A DNA stretch of 34,625 nt from Acidobacteriota bacterium (GCA_003170135.1 PMZR01000107.1:48760-83384), one strand, 5' to 3'. Counted from the first letter of the stretch, positions 22,562 through 31,367 are shown. Notes: a model not told the origin generated them from the sequence alone. Numbers and translations are program-made.

Positions 22562-23928
22562 GCCCCCACCAGCCGGAACGTCGCGTACACGTACGGGTAC
22601 TGCGCGCGGAACCAGTTCCGGAAACTGCGGCGCACCAGTTCCCGCGCCGTGCCGGGCGACGCGCCCTTCATCACGTAGTGCTGGTTGTCGAAGAAGTCGG
22701 CCGAGTACTCCGGGTAGGACGGCAGGGGCGCAAACCCGGGGAACGGCCCGAACACGCTCGACGTCCACTCCCACCCGTTGCCAACCAGGTCGTGCACGCC
22801 CCACGCGCTGGCGCCCTGCGGATACGAGCCGACGGGCACCGGATCCCAGTTCGCGAAATCGAAGTTGCCGTGCACCGCCGCGTCGGGCGGCTCGGCGCCC
22901 CAGGGGAACGGCCGCTCCTCGCCCGACGGCGTGCCGAACGCGGCGCGGTGGAACTCGGCTTCCGTCGGCAACCGCTTGCCCTTCCAGCGCGCGTAGGCAC
23001 TCGCCTCCACGTGGCTCACATAGACCGGCCACGCGGATGGGAGCGGGACGAGGTCGAACAGGCCCCGCCAGAACCACCGGCCGTCGTGGCGCTCCCAGAA
23101 CAGCGGGTGGCGCACCTCATGTTCGACGCGCCACTGCCAGCCTTCCGGCGTCCACCACTCGGGCGTGTCGTAGCCGCCGGCGTCGATGAACTCGTGGTAC
23201 TCGCCGTTGGTGACGTCGTACACGTTGATGTCGAAGGCGGGCACGTGCGCCTGGAAGGACCCGAACTCGTTGTCCCAGCCGAACGCAACCTCGTCTCGTT
23301 CCGCGCCAAGCGTCGCGCGGCCGGCCGGGATGGATACGGTCCCGGGCCGCGGCGCGGCAGATCCCGCGTCGGCGCGGGCGCCACGGACGAAGCCGAGGCG
23401 CGCCGCGCGATGGCGCTTCTGCTCGAACGGCAGGCGATGAAGGATGTAGAGCAGCGTTTCCTGGTGCATCACCTCGTGCTCGATCGCCGCGTAGACCGCC
23501 TGCGCCCGATTGAGCAACGGATGGCCGTCGAGCTCGATGTCGGCCGTCGCGATCGCGTGGCTCACCGCGCGATCCGCGGCCGCCGCATAGTCGGCGATCG
23601 CCTGGCGCGCCGGCCATGTCGCGATGCCCCGCTTCGCCGCCGCGGCCTCGTCTTCCGGATCGATGCCGCGAGCAAAGAGTTGCTCGAACTCGGCGTTGAT
23701 GCCCGGCTGGCCGAGCGCCCGGCGAACGATCGTGTTGAAGCTGAAAACCGGCAGGTGACCCTCGTAGAACACGATGGGATGCCGGAGCGGGATCGGGCGG
23801 GACAGGAACGCGTCGGGTGAGACGAAGTTGAAAATCTGCTGCGAACGCGCCCGCGTGCATTGGAACCAATCAGCAAGCGCGCGTCGATCGACAGCCGACG
23901 GGGCCGCCGCGGATTCGGCAGGGGGCAT
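22558..23928 (-). CDS. egtB: EgtB-type sulfoxide synthase (non-heme iron)
   Basis: A 456-residue enzyme that joins hercynine to a thiol using O2. The N-terminal DinB-like domain supplies the iron ligands His58 (FYEGHLPVF) and His151/His155 (AIEHEVMHQE). The C-terminal formylglycine-enzyme-like domain has DVTNGEYHEFIDAGGY, WPVYVSHVEASAYARWKGKR, LPTEAEFHRAAFG, GVHDLVGNGWEWTSSVF and YVMKGASPGTA. No egtA, egtC or egtE is present. In another acidobacterium, Chloracidobacterium, an EgtB can use cysteine directly; whether this one does is not decidable here. GAGGAG precedes ATG 23928. Confidence 0.92.
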   Translation of the reverse strand: MPPAESAAAPSAVDRRALADWFQCTRARSQQIFNFVSPDAFLSRPIPLRHPIVFYEGHLPVFSFNTIVRRALGQPGINAEFEQLFARGIDPEDEAAAAKRGIATWPARQAIADYAAAADRAVSHAIATADIELDGHPLLNRAQAVYAAIEHEVMHQETLLYILHRLPFEQKRHRAARLGFVRGARADAGSAAPRPGTVSIPAGRATLGAERDEVAFGWDNEFGSFQAHVPAFDINVYDVTNGEYHEFIDAGGYDTPEWWTPEGWQWRVEHEVRHPLFWERHDGRWFWRGLFDLVPLPSAWPVYVSHVEASAYARWKGKRLPTEAEFHRAAFGTPSGEERPFPWGAEPPDAAVHGNFDFANWDPVPVGSYPQGASAWGVHDLVGNGWEWTSSVFGPFPGFAPLPSYPEYSADFFDNQHYVMKGASPGTARELVRRSFRNWFRAQYPYVYATFRLVGA

Positions 23929-24080
23929 TACCGCTCCTCTTCGCCTTGATATTTGCCTGTATCGCTTCGAAACTGCTCGAGGCCTGCCGCCGGCCGCGGT
24001 CCGGCCCTACGCCGGACGCCTCCTGCAGTCCAAAAACTGTGCCGTCCAGCCCGGCTTCGGCAAAAGGAGCAGCGGATGCG

Positions 24081-24425
24081 TCACGCGCGGACGAATTCAG
24101 GCACCTCGGCCGGAATCTCCAGCGACAGTTCGACGATGCCCGCAAACTGTCCGTCGCGATACCAGGGCGACTGGTAAATCAGTTTCCGAATGCCCGCCTT
24201 CCTGATCGTGTAGACATTTGTCTGCCGGCCCTCGAACAAGGCCTCGAGCTTCGCCAGCGCCGCTTCCGGGTGGCAGGCCCGCAGATTCGTCCCGACCAGC
24301 GCCCGACCGCCATCAGCCTGAAAGGTCGAGGCGGATTTCGCGTTCATCTCGATGATCGTGCCCCGCTCGTCGCACACCGTAATTGCGCCCGGAAAATGTT
24401 CAAGCCACGCGTGATCGATGATCAT
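24081..24425 (-). CDS. Stand-alone PAS-domain protein
   Basis: A 114-residue single PAS domain with no output domain: FPGAITVCDERGTIIEMNAK (first strands), ALVGTNLRACHPE, the long helix LAKLEALFEGR, then TNVYTIRKAGIRKLIYQSPW and the last strands FAGIVELSLEIP. It may sense a small ligand and act by protein contact. AAGGAG lies 7 bases before ATG 24425; the upstream in-frame extension reads as non-protein. It is separated from egtB by 152 bases in which I see no gene. Confidence 0.85.
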   Translation of the reverse strand: MIIDHAWLEHFPGAITVCDERGTIIEMNAKSASTFQADGGRALVGTNLRACHPEAALAKLEALFEGRQTNVYTIRKAGIRKLIYQSPWYRDGQFAGIVELSLEIPAEVPEFVRA

Positions 24426-24554
24426 GCCCCACTCCTTGTCGCGCTGCGCCTTCCGTCCTTTGCGTGCGCGAGTATACGTCACAGGCGAGCCAGCTCGGCC
24501 GTGGAACGGCATGTCGCTGGCAACTGGATCGGGAGACACCATGTGACCGCTCAT

Positions 24555-24680
24555 CCTCGCGAGACGTCGAACTCGTCCTCGTCGACAACAACTCCAACGA
24601 CGCCACCCGGAGCGTCATCGAGTGCGCCGGACATCGGCTTTTCTGTGGTGTATGAATTCGAGCCACGCCAGGGCTGCCTG
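24555..24680 (+). pseudogene. Relic of a family 2 glycosyltransferase N-terminus
   Basis: One frame reads SSRDVELVLVDNNSNDATRS then VIECAGHRLF, the nucleotide-sugar-binding start of GT2 enzymes (normally ..VIVVDNNSTDGT..). After a frameshift near 24640 another frame reads FSVVYEFEPRQGC, the matching next GT2 motif (usually ..YVFEPRQGLSAARN). Everything downstream is missing: the next gene begins right at this point. A fragment of ~40 codons remains, so the gene is dead. Confidence 0.55.
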
Positions 24681-25994
24681 ATGACAAAGACCGCGGCCGT
24701 GTCGCTCGTGTTGCTCATCGCCGCCGTCTCGGTGCGGGGCGTCCCCGCCACGCTGCCGGCCGCCGCCAACGTGCTGACGGGCCGTGCCGCGTTCGGCGAC
24801 TACCGCACCGAACGTCCCGGAGTCGTGCGCAAGATCACGGTCGCGGACCTCCCACCGCCGTACGCGACCGCGTCGGTGGACCATGGGCCGAGCGAAGTAT
24901 CGCGGCCGCCCGACGCGTGGCCGCAGGCCCCGCCCGGATTCACGGTCACCGAGTATGCGACCGGTCTCGACACGCCCCGCCTGATCAGGACGGCGCCGAA
25001 CGGCGACCTGTTCGTGGCCGAGAGCTACGCGGGACGCGTGAAGGTGCTGCGCGGAATCGACGCGAACGGCCGGGCGCAATCGGTCACGATCTACGCCACC
25101 GGGCTGCGGCAGCCGTTCGGCATTGCGTTCTACCCGCCCGGGCCGAACCCGCGTTACGTGTACGTCGCGAACACCGACTCCGTCGTCCGGTTCCCGTATG
25201 AAGCCGGGGACCTGCAAGCCCGTGGGCCGCAACAACCTGTCGTGGCGCAACTCCCCGGCGGGGGCCGACTGCGCGGCGGCGGCCATTGGACGCGCGACGT
25301 CGCGTTTTCCCTCGACGGCCGCAGGATGTTCGTGTCGGTCGGCTCACGGTCGAACGACGACGACACCGACGACAATCCCGCCGAGTACCATCGCGCCGAC
25401 ATCCTCGAGTTCGACCCGGAGGGCAAGGGACCGCGCGTGTTCGCGTCGGGAATCCGAAATGCCGTGGGGATTGCGGTGAACCCCACGACCGGGCAGCTGT
25501 GGGCGTCGGTCAACGAGCGCGACGGCCTTGGCGACGACCTCCCGCCCGACTACATCACGCACGTCGAAGACGGCGGCTTCTACGGGTGGCCGTGGTTCTA
25601 CATCGGCAGCCATCCGGATCCCACGCATCACGGGAAGCACGCGGATCTCGCAAACAAGGTGATTGTCCCGGACGTGCTGCTCCAACCCCATCACGCGTCG
25701 CTCGAGATGGTGTTCTACGAGGCCGATCGGTTTCCTGCGCAGTACAAGGGAGACGCGTTCGCCGCGCAGCATGGATCGTGGAACCGATCGATGCGCACCG
25801 GCTACGAGGTCGTGCGCGTGCCGATGAAGGACGGCCATGCGACCGGCGAGTACGAGGACTTCCTCACCGGCTTCGTCACAACCTCCGGCCAGGTCTGGGG
25901 ACGACCCGTGGGCGTGGCCGTCGCGAAGGACGGCTCGCTGATGGTGAGCGACGACGCGGGAAACGTGGTGTGGCGGGTCGGCTATGGAAAATAG
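24681..25994 (+). CDS. Exported sorbosone-dehydrogenase-like (PQQ-type) beta-propeller protein
   Basis: A 437-residue protein with a signal peptide (MTKTAAVSLVLLIAAVSVRG). The propeller resembles L-sorbosone/soluble glucose dehydrogenases: FTVTEYATGLDTPRLIRTAP, GDLFVAESYAGRVKVLRG, ATGLRQPFGIAFYPPG, WTRDVAFSLDGRRMFVSVGS, ASGIRNAVGIAVNPTTGQLW, EDGGFYGWPWFYIGSHPDP and AAQHGSWNRSMRTGYEVVRV. PQQ binding and oxidation of a sugar or aldehyde are predicted from family; the substrate is unknown. ATG 24681 abuts the glycosyltransferase relic and lacks a clear ribosome site, so the original leader may have been lost in the same rearrangement. Confidence 0.85.
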   Translation: MTKTAAVSLVLLIAAVSVRGVPATLPAAANVLTGRAAFGDYRTERPGVVRKITVADLPPPYATASVDHGPSEVSRPPDAWPQAPPGFTVTEYATGLDTPRLIRTAPNGDLFVAESYAGRVKVLRGIDANGRAQSVTIYATGLRQPFGIAFYPPGPNPRYVYVANTDSVVRFPYEAGDLQARGPQQPVVAQLPGGGRLRGGGHWTRDVAFSLDGRRMFVSVGSRSNDDDTDDNPAEYHRADILEFDPEGKGPRVFASGIRNAVGIAVNPTTGQLWASVNERDGLGDDLPPDYITHVEDGGFYGWPWFYIGSHPDPTHHGKHADLANKVIVPDVLLQPHHASLEMVFYEADRFPAQYKGDAFAAQHGSWNRSMRTGYEVVRVPMKDGHATGEYEDFLTGFVTTSGQVWGRPVGVAVAKDGSLMVSDDAGNVVWRVGYGK

Positions 25995-26012
25995 TCGAGT
26001 TGGCCGCCGTTC

Positions 26013-26101
26013 TCAACGGTCGACTGTCAACGGTGACCTGTGAACCGGGCTTCAGGTCACCGCACATGGAGCCTGAAGCCCGGAGCCTGGAGCCCGAAGC
26101 C
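26013..26101. repeat. Third heptad array, with hairpin, between convergent genes
   Basis: Two short runs with a 7-base period occur: TCAACGG TCGACTG TCAACGG TGACCTG TGAACCG (from about 26013) and GAGCCTG AAGCCCG GAGCCTG GAGCCCG AAGCC (to 26101). A perfect 10-bp inverted repeat links them: GGGCTTCAGG (26047-26056) and CCTGAAGCCC (26072-26081). It fills the gap between the sorbosone-type gene and the PLD-like gene and could terminate both. Confidence 0.7.
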
Positions 26102-28807
26102 TTACTTCGGCACGATCGCCGCGTCCGAGGTCGGCGGGCCCGGTGCCGCGTTGAGATACGTCGTCGGGCTGAGCACGATCTGATCGAACTCCACGCCGTC
26201 TTCGCGCACCTGGATGCGCAGCGTGTGCGCGCCGGTCGTCGCGAAGGTGATCGTCGTCGGCTGCGACAGCCAGTACGCCTTGTTCTGCCAGCCCCACCCG
26301 TTCAGGCTCGACGCGGTCGAATCGGTCGCCAGGTTCACCAGCAAACCCGTCGTCGTGTTCAACGAGTAGACCGGCGATCCGTTGGCCTGCGCGTCGGAGA
26401 ACTGCACCCAGACCGAGTCGTTGAGCTTGGAGTTGTTCAGCGCCTGCAGCCGCACCCAGATCGTATAGGGGGTGCCTGCGTTCGCGTTGAAGGTGACATC
26501 GACGTAGTTGGCCGGGGCCGCCAGCGGCGCGGCCGTCTGCGCGAATCCGGTGTCGGTCGTCACCAGCTTCGACGAGTTGGGTGAGGTCGCATCGGTCGCA
26601 AAGCTCCAGTCCCCGTGAAGCGATGCCGCCGGGACGTCGCTCGCGTAGATAACGACGTTGGTCGCCGGTGGAGGCGGAGGCGGTGGAGGCGGCGGCGGCG
26701 GCGGGGCCGCAGTCGATGTCACCACGACGTTGTCGAACGTCGAGGTGTTCAGCGCGCTGGTCGTGTGGCTGCAGACCACCAGGCCGACGAAGATGTTGGT
26801 CGCCATCGAGACGGTCGTCGTGCCCACGGTCGTCCACGTCACGCCGTCGGCCGACACGGACCCCGTCACGGTTGTTCCGCTCCGTACGAGCCTGAACCAC
26901 GCGGGCGCCGCGTACGTGGTACCCGCCAGCCATGCCGTGGCCGCGCCGGTGCTCGGACGCGCCATGAACTCGACGTTGCCGGTCGGATTCAGGTCGAGGA
27001 TGACGTTGGTCGCTGTCGAGGTCAGCGTCTCGCGCAGCATCACGCCGGCCTTCGCGAAGCTGCTCGTGTTCTGTTCGCTCGCCACGCGCGCCACGATCTG
27101 CCCATCGCCAGACAGCGGCTGACAGACGAAGTTGAACGAGTCCGTCGTGCTCCAGATGTCCGAGCCGGCGCCGTTCACCGTGAACACGCCGCTCGCGGAT
27201 GACGCGCTGCCCGCCAGCCCGGTGGTACCGATGTCCGTCTGCGCCCATGGCGATGGCAGCGTTGACGGGGGCGGCGCGGAGGGCGTGCCGCTCGTCGTGA
27301 ACGACAGGGTCGACGACGGGCTCAGCAGCGACGGGTTCACATCCGCGGCGAACGTGCGCGACACGACCTTCCAGAAGTATGTCGTCCCGCCCTGCAGCAA
27401 AGTGGCCGGTGTGAATGAGTAGGTGCTTGGCGGATCGGTATTGAGTTGCGCGGGTACGTTGCCCGCAAACGCCATGTTCGACGACGACGTGCCGAGGTAG
27501 ACGTCATAGCTGACGGCGAAGACCGCGGTGTTCCAGGTGAGGGTCGGACTCGTGCTCGCCCCCGTGGCGCCGCTCGCGGGCGACACCTGCGCCGGCGCGT
27601 CGGCGGGCGTCGGCACGAACGGCGCGAAACCCACCGTGTCGTTCCACATCGTGTCGAAGCGGGTTGACATCGCCTGGTAGATCGTCGGCTTCAGGGTTGA
27701 CGAGACGAAGTAGTCGTTGTCGCGCTGCCACGCAGCCGCGTAATTGGACGAGGCATTGCTCGCATAGGCCGACGTGACGAGCATCTTCATGTGCGTCAGG
27801 CCCTGGTGCGCGCGCTGCTTCATCGGGATGCCCGCCGCCCACAGCAGGTCGAGATTCGCGTGCGTCAGCCAGAACTCGGGGAACTTGCGGTTCAGATACT
27901 CGCCCGGCTCGATGATGACCTCGGCCGGCACGCCTGATTTGAACTTGTTGAGAAGAGCGGCCGTGATGTTCCCCACGGTCAGCCGGTAGATCACGAATTT
28001 GACGCGCGTCGTTTCGTTGTTGATCTCGGTCACCAGCCGGTTGTTGAAATCGGGCCCCTGGCCCCAGATCATGTCCGCCGGCACCGGGTTGTCCGGCTCG
28101 AGCCTCGCGGTGTTGATGACCATCGGCGCGGGGGTCGGATTCAGCGTGGAGAAGTCCGAACAGTTCGCTTCGAGCGCGCACGCGTCGTACCAGTTCTTCA
28201 GGTAGGGCGGCCCGGAGATGATGCTCTCGGGTTCTTTCGCGGTGTCGTTCCAGATCTGATCGAAGCGCGACTCGAGCGCGCCCACCAGCATCGGGTCGCT
28301 GGTGAACATGACGGTCTCGTCGCTGTAGTTGGTGGACGAGGCGGGCGTCAGTTCGTAGGTCGCCCAGTTGGCCGACCCGAACTCGACGATGCCCTGGCCC
28401 TTGAAGACCGCCATCTTCATGTGGTCGATCTCGGGGAAGAAGGTCGGGTTGTAGCGCAGGCGGATGGGCACCCCGGCGTTGGCCAGGTAATAGAATTCCT
28501 GCTTGGTGCTCGGATCGATCTCGAAGATCGAGCCGCGGTCCCCGATTACGCGGACCTGGACGCCCGCGTGCATGCGCGCGACGATCGTCTCGGAGATCAG
28601 GTGCTCGGTGAGGTACCACGCCGACACGTCGATGCGCACCGTCTCCGCGTTCATGTGCTGCACGATCAGGTTGACCGTGTTGTCGACGGCCGGGAAATAG
28701 ATCTGGTCCTGCGCCCGTGCGGCGCCGACGTGAGAGAACAGCAGGAGCAGCGCGCAGAGTGTGACGCGCGCAGGCAGACGGTACGGTGCGGTTGGATGGT
28801 TGGTCAT
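26102..28807 (-). CDS. Large secreted phospholipase D-like multidomain protein
   Basis: A 901-residue protein with a signal peptide (RVTLCALLLLFSHVGAARAQ). Two PLD-fold halves (~30-390) carry HMKMAVFKGQGIVEFGSANW and THMKMLVTSAYASNASSNYA: the HxK pair is kept but the aspartate of HxKxxxxD is Lys or Ser. Then come a fibronectin-like domain (~400-490, VSPASGATGASTSPTLTWNT), a concanavalin-like domain (~520-690, FVCQPLSGDGQIVARVAS), a run of 13 prolines, and a C-terminal carbohydrate-binding-like sandwich (LRIQVREDGVEFDQIVLSPT). It probably acts outside the cell; whether it is an active phosphodiesterase is uncertain. ATG 28807 is chosen because the signal peptide follows. Confidence 0.82.
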   Translation of the reverse strand: MTNHPTAPYRLPARVTLCALLLLFSHVGAARAQDQIYFPAVDNTVNLIVQHMNAETVRIDVSAWYLTEHLISETIVARMHAGVQVRVIGDRGSIFEIDPSTKQEFYYLANAGVPIRLRYNPTFFPEIDHMKMAVFKGQGIVEFGSANWATYELTPASSTNYSDETVMFTSDPMLVGALESRFDQIWNDTAKEPESIISGPPYLKNWYDACALEANCSDFSTLNPTPAPMVINTARLEPDNPVPADMIWGQGPDFNNRLVTEINNETTRVKFVIYRLTVGNITAALLNKFKSGVPAEVIIEPGEYLNRKFPEFWLTHANLDLLWAAGIPMKQRAHQGLTHMKMLVTSAYASNASSNYAAAWQRDNDYFVSSTLKPTIYQAMSTRFDTMWNDTVGFAPFVPTPADAPAQVSPASGATGASTSPTLTWNTAVFAVSYDVYLGTSSSNMAFAGNVPAQLNTDPPSTYSFTPATLLQGGTTYFWKVVSRTFAADVNPSLLSPSSTLSFTTSGTPSAPPPSTLPSPWAQTDIGTTGLAGSASSASGVFTVNGAGSDIWSTTDSFNFVCQPLSGDGQIVARVASEQNTSSFAKAGVMLRETLTSTATNVILDLNPTGNVEFMARPSTGAATAWLAGTTYAAPAWFRLVRSGTTVTGSVSADGVTWTTVGTTTVSMATNIFVGLVVCSHTTSALNTSTFDNVVVTSTAAPPPPPPPPPPPPPATNVVIYASDVPAASLHGDWSFATDATSPNSSKLVTTDTGFAQTAAPLAAPANYVDVTFNANAGTPYTIWVRLQALNNSKLNDSVWVQFSDAQANGSPVYSLNTTTGLLVNLATDSTASSLNGWGWQNKAYWLSQPTTITFATTGAHTLRIQVREDGVEFDQIVLSPTTYLNAAPGPPTSDAAIVPK

Positions 28808-29010
28808 CTCTTCTGTTGGTCCTGTCGAGCCACAACGCCGACAGGGCTGGGTGAGCAATCGCCGTACCGCTGTGGTGAAAGGTTTTCGCCAGATTCGGCA
28901 TCACTCACAGGAAAACCCCTCGCGCTTCTGGGCGCTGTCGTTCCGAAAAGTGCGAGTCGCTGGACGTTGCCGCAGAGGTCGGGCCCGACGAGATGGGCGC
29001 GCTCCCATCC

Positions 29011-29040
29011 GCGTGAATCTGCGTGAATCTGCGTGAATCT
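29011..29040 (+). repeat. Three perfect 10-base tandem repeats
   Basis: GCGTGAATCT occurs three times in a row (29011-29040), followed by GTGGCTGA. It lies in the gap 28808-29055 between two minus-strand genes, where I see no gene, 15 bases past the end of the osmoprotectant permease gene. Confidence 0.9.
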
Positions 29041-29055
29041 GTGGCTGATTTGGAA

Positions 29056-30597
29056 TCAGGGCTGGCGCGCGGGCAGGTGCGCGTCGATGAACTCGCGCGC
29101 CACGTCGGCCACGTCCCGGTGCCGTACGTCGACTTCGTAGTTGAGGTGTCGCATCAGCTGGTCCGGGATGCGGCCGGCCAGGGCGCCAAGCGCCCGCCGC
29201 ATGGCCGGGTTTGCGACGAGCGACAGCGTGCGCACGACCGGCGCGGCATCGTAAGGCGGGAAGTAGTGGCGGTCGTCCTGCAACACGACCAGGTCGAAGG
29301 CGTCAATCAGCCCGTTCGTGGCGTCGCCGGCCACGACGTCCACCTGCCCGCCGGCGAGCGCCCGGTACATGAGCGCGAGATCCATCACGCGCGGCGACTG
29401 CCGGAACGCGAGCGCGTAGGCCGCCACCAGGCCGCGATACCCGTCCGGGCGTTCCAGGAACTCGTAGCCGACGCCCGGTCGATAGCGATCCTGCACGCGG
29501 GCCAGATCGCCGATCGATCGCAGGCCGAGCCGCCGCGCATCGTCGCCCCTGACCAGGATCGCAAAGGTGTTGTTGAAGCCCAGCGAATCGAGCAACGTGC
29601 GCCCGCTCGTCGCGTACTGCTCGCGCACCTCCCGAACGACGGCCTCGCGATCGTGGACGACGGGCCGGTGGAAGATCGCGGTCAGGGCGGTGCCCGTGTA
29701 CTCGACATAGACATCGATCTGGCCCGCCCGGACCGCGCGGTCACAGATGGCGGTACCGCCGAGGTCGAGCCGGCGGTCCACGCTGATGCCGCGCCGCTCG
29801 AGCGTTTGCGCCACGATTTCGCCGAGCACCAGTTGCTCGGTGAAGTTCTTCGATCCCACCACGATCTGCGGGCGCCGCCACGCGGCCAGCCCGCCGCCGG
29901 CGCCGACAATCACGAGCACCACAAAGCCGGCCAGCGCCATCGCGCGGCGACGGCGGCGGCGCGGCCGGCGATAGGAGATCGCGTGCTCGAACCAGGTCAG
30001 CAGCGCGTCGGCGGCAAGCGCGAGACCCGCCGCGGGAATGGCGCCGGCCAGGATCACCGTCGGATCGACCATCGACAGGCCGCGGAAGATGTACTGCCCC
30101 AGGCCGCCCGCGCCGATCGCCGCCGCGATCGTGGCCGCGCCGACGGCCGTCACCGTCGCGACCCGGATGCCGGACACGATCGCCGGCAGCGCGAGCGGCA
30201 GCTCCACCAGCGTGAAGAGTTGCCGCGGCGTCATGCCCATGGCGACGCCGGCCTCGACGATTGCGCGATCGATTCCGGCGAGGCCGGCCACCGTCATGCG
30301 GATCACGGGCAGCAGGCCGTAGAGAATCAGCACCACGATCGCGGCGCGCGCGCCCACGCCGCCGATGAGCGGCACCGGGATCAGGAACCCGAACATCGCG
30401 AGGCTCGGAATGGTCTGGACGATGTTGGCGAAGGCGATGAGCGGGCCGCCCAGGCGCGGACGCCGTGCGGCGACGACGCCGAGCGGCAGCCCGACCGCAA
30501 CCGCGATCCCCATGGCGACGACGACGAGCAACACGTGCTGGCCGGCAAGCGAGGCCAACTCGCCGGCGTGCGCCGCCCAGAAATGCAGCAGGCTCAC
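29056..30597 (-). CDS. Osmoprotectant ABC transporter, permease fused to substrate-binding domain
   Basis: A 513-residue fusion. Residues 1-210 are an OpuCB/ProW-type permease: GLPLGVVAARRPRLGG, ANIVQTIPSLAMFGFLIPVP and the EAA-like loop AIVEAGVAMGMTPRQLFTLV. After a basic stretch (RRPRRRRRR) and a membrane helix, residues ~245-513 form an OpuCC-type binding domain: VVGSKNFTEQLVLGEIVAQT, GTAICDRAVRAGQIDVYVEY and DGYRGLVAAYALAF. Substrates of the family are glycine betaine, choline or related osmolytes. It starts at GTG 30597, overlapping the ATPase stop by 4 bases, so the genes form one operon. Confidence 0.92.
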   Translation of the reverse strand: MSLLHFWAAHAGELASLAGQHVLLVVVAMGIAVAVGLPLGVVAARRPRLGGPLIAFANIVQTIPSLAMFGFLIPVPLIGGVGARAAIVVLILYGLLPVIRMTVAGLAGIDRAIVEAGVAMGMTPRQLFTLVELPLALPAIVSGIRVATVTAVGAATIAAAIGAGGLGQYIFRGLSMVDPTVILAGAIPAAGLALAADALLTWFEHAISYRRPRRRRRRAMALAGFVVLVIVGAGGGLAAWRRPQIVVGSKNFTEQLVLGEIVAQTLERRGISVDRRLDLGGTAICDRAVRAGQIDVYVEYTGTALTAIFHRPVVHDREAVVREVREQYATSGRTLLDSLGFNNTFAILVRGDDARRLGLRSIGDLARVQDRYRPGVGYEFLERPDGYRGLVAAYALAFRQSPRVMDLALMYRALAGGQVDVVAGDATNGLIDAFDLVVLQDDRHYFPPYDAAPVVRTLSLVANPAMRRALGALAGRIPDQLMRHLNYEVDVRHRDVADVAREFIDAHLPARQP

Positions 30598-31367
30598 GGT
30601 CTCGCTCCGTCAGCCGGCGCCCCGCGGGCCAGGCGCGAGGTGCGCGCGTCGAGCAGGGCCCGCACGCGCGGATCGATCGAGCCCTCGATCCGGTCGGGCG
30701 GGTCGAGGGCGACGAGCCGGCCGGCGTCAATGACCGCCAGCCGGTCGCCGAGCGCGAGCGCTTCGTCCATGTCGTGCGTCACGATCGCGACCGTCTTGCG
30801 CAGGCTCGACTGGATGCGCCGGAATTCGGCCTGCATCTCGGCCCGGGTGATCGGATCGAGCGCGCCGAACGGCTCGTCCATCAGCAGAATCGGCGGATCG
30901 ACGGCGAGCGCCCTCGCGACGCCCGCCCGCTGTCGCTGACCGCCCGACAGCTCGTCGGGCCAGCGAGCCGCGAAACTGGCGGAGGGAAGGCCCACGAGGT
31001 CGAGCAAGTGCTGCACGCGGGCCTCGGCGCGATCCGCGGGCCAGCCGACGAGGCGAGGCACGATGCCCACGTTCTGGCCGATCGTCATGTGCGGGAACAG
31101 GCCCACCTCCTGCAGCACGTAGCCGGTGCGCCGCCGAAGCGCGAACGGCGCCCACGCGCGGGTGTCGCGGCCTTCGACGAGCACGGTGCCGCGCGTTGGC
31201 AGCAGCAGCCCGTTAATCATCTTGAGGATCGTCGTCTTGCCGGATCCGCTCCGGCCGATGAGCGCCAGCACCTCGCCCTCGTTCACGTGGAAGGTGAGGT
31301 CGTCGAGGATGGGTTGGGACGTGTCAGGGCGGGAGAAACAGACGTCGTGAAACTCGATCTCGGCCAC
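30594..31367 (-). CDS. Osmoprotectant ABC transporter ATP-binding protein
   Basis: A 257-residue ABC ATPase of the OpuCA/ProV group: Walker A ALIGRSGSGKTTILKMINGL, Q-loop GYVLQEVGLFPHMTIGQNVG, signature ELSGGQRQRAGVARALAV, Walker B ILLMDEPFGALDPITRAEMQ and the switch AIVTHDMDEALALGDR. The C-terminal CBS domains found in many OpuCA/ProV proteins are absent, so ionic-strength sensing by that route is not expected. It starts at GTG 31367 and precedes the fused permease/binding gene; the two would suffice for a complete importer. Confidence 0.93.
   Translation of the reverse strand: MAEIEFHDVCFSRPDTSQPILDDLTFHVNEGEVLALIGRSGSGKTTILKMINGLLLPTRGTVLVEGRDTRAWAPFALRRRTGYVLQEVGLFPHMTIGQNVGIVPRLVGWPADRAEARVQHLLDLVGLPSASFAARWPDELSGGQRQRAGVARALAVDPPILLMDEPFGALDPITRAEMQAEFRRIQSSLRKTVAIVTHDMDEALALGDRLAVIDAGRLVALDPPDRIEGSIDPRVRALLDARTSRLARGAPADGARP

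Noticed and set aside
29023..30939. A 638-codon plus-strand frame across the ABC transporter genes
   Set aside because: It is antisense to the clearly recognisable permease/binding fusion and the ATPase; Arg/His/Asp-rich with no domain.
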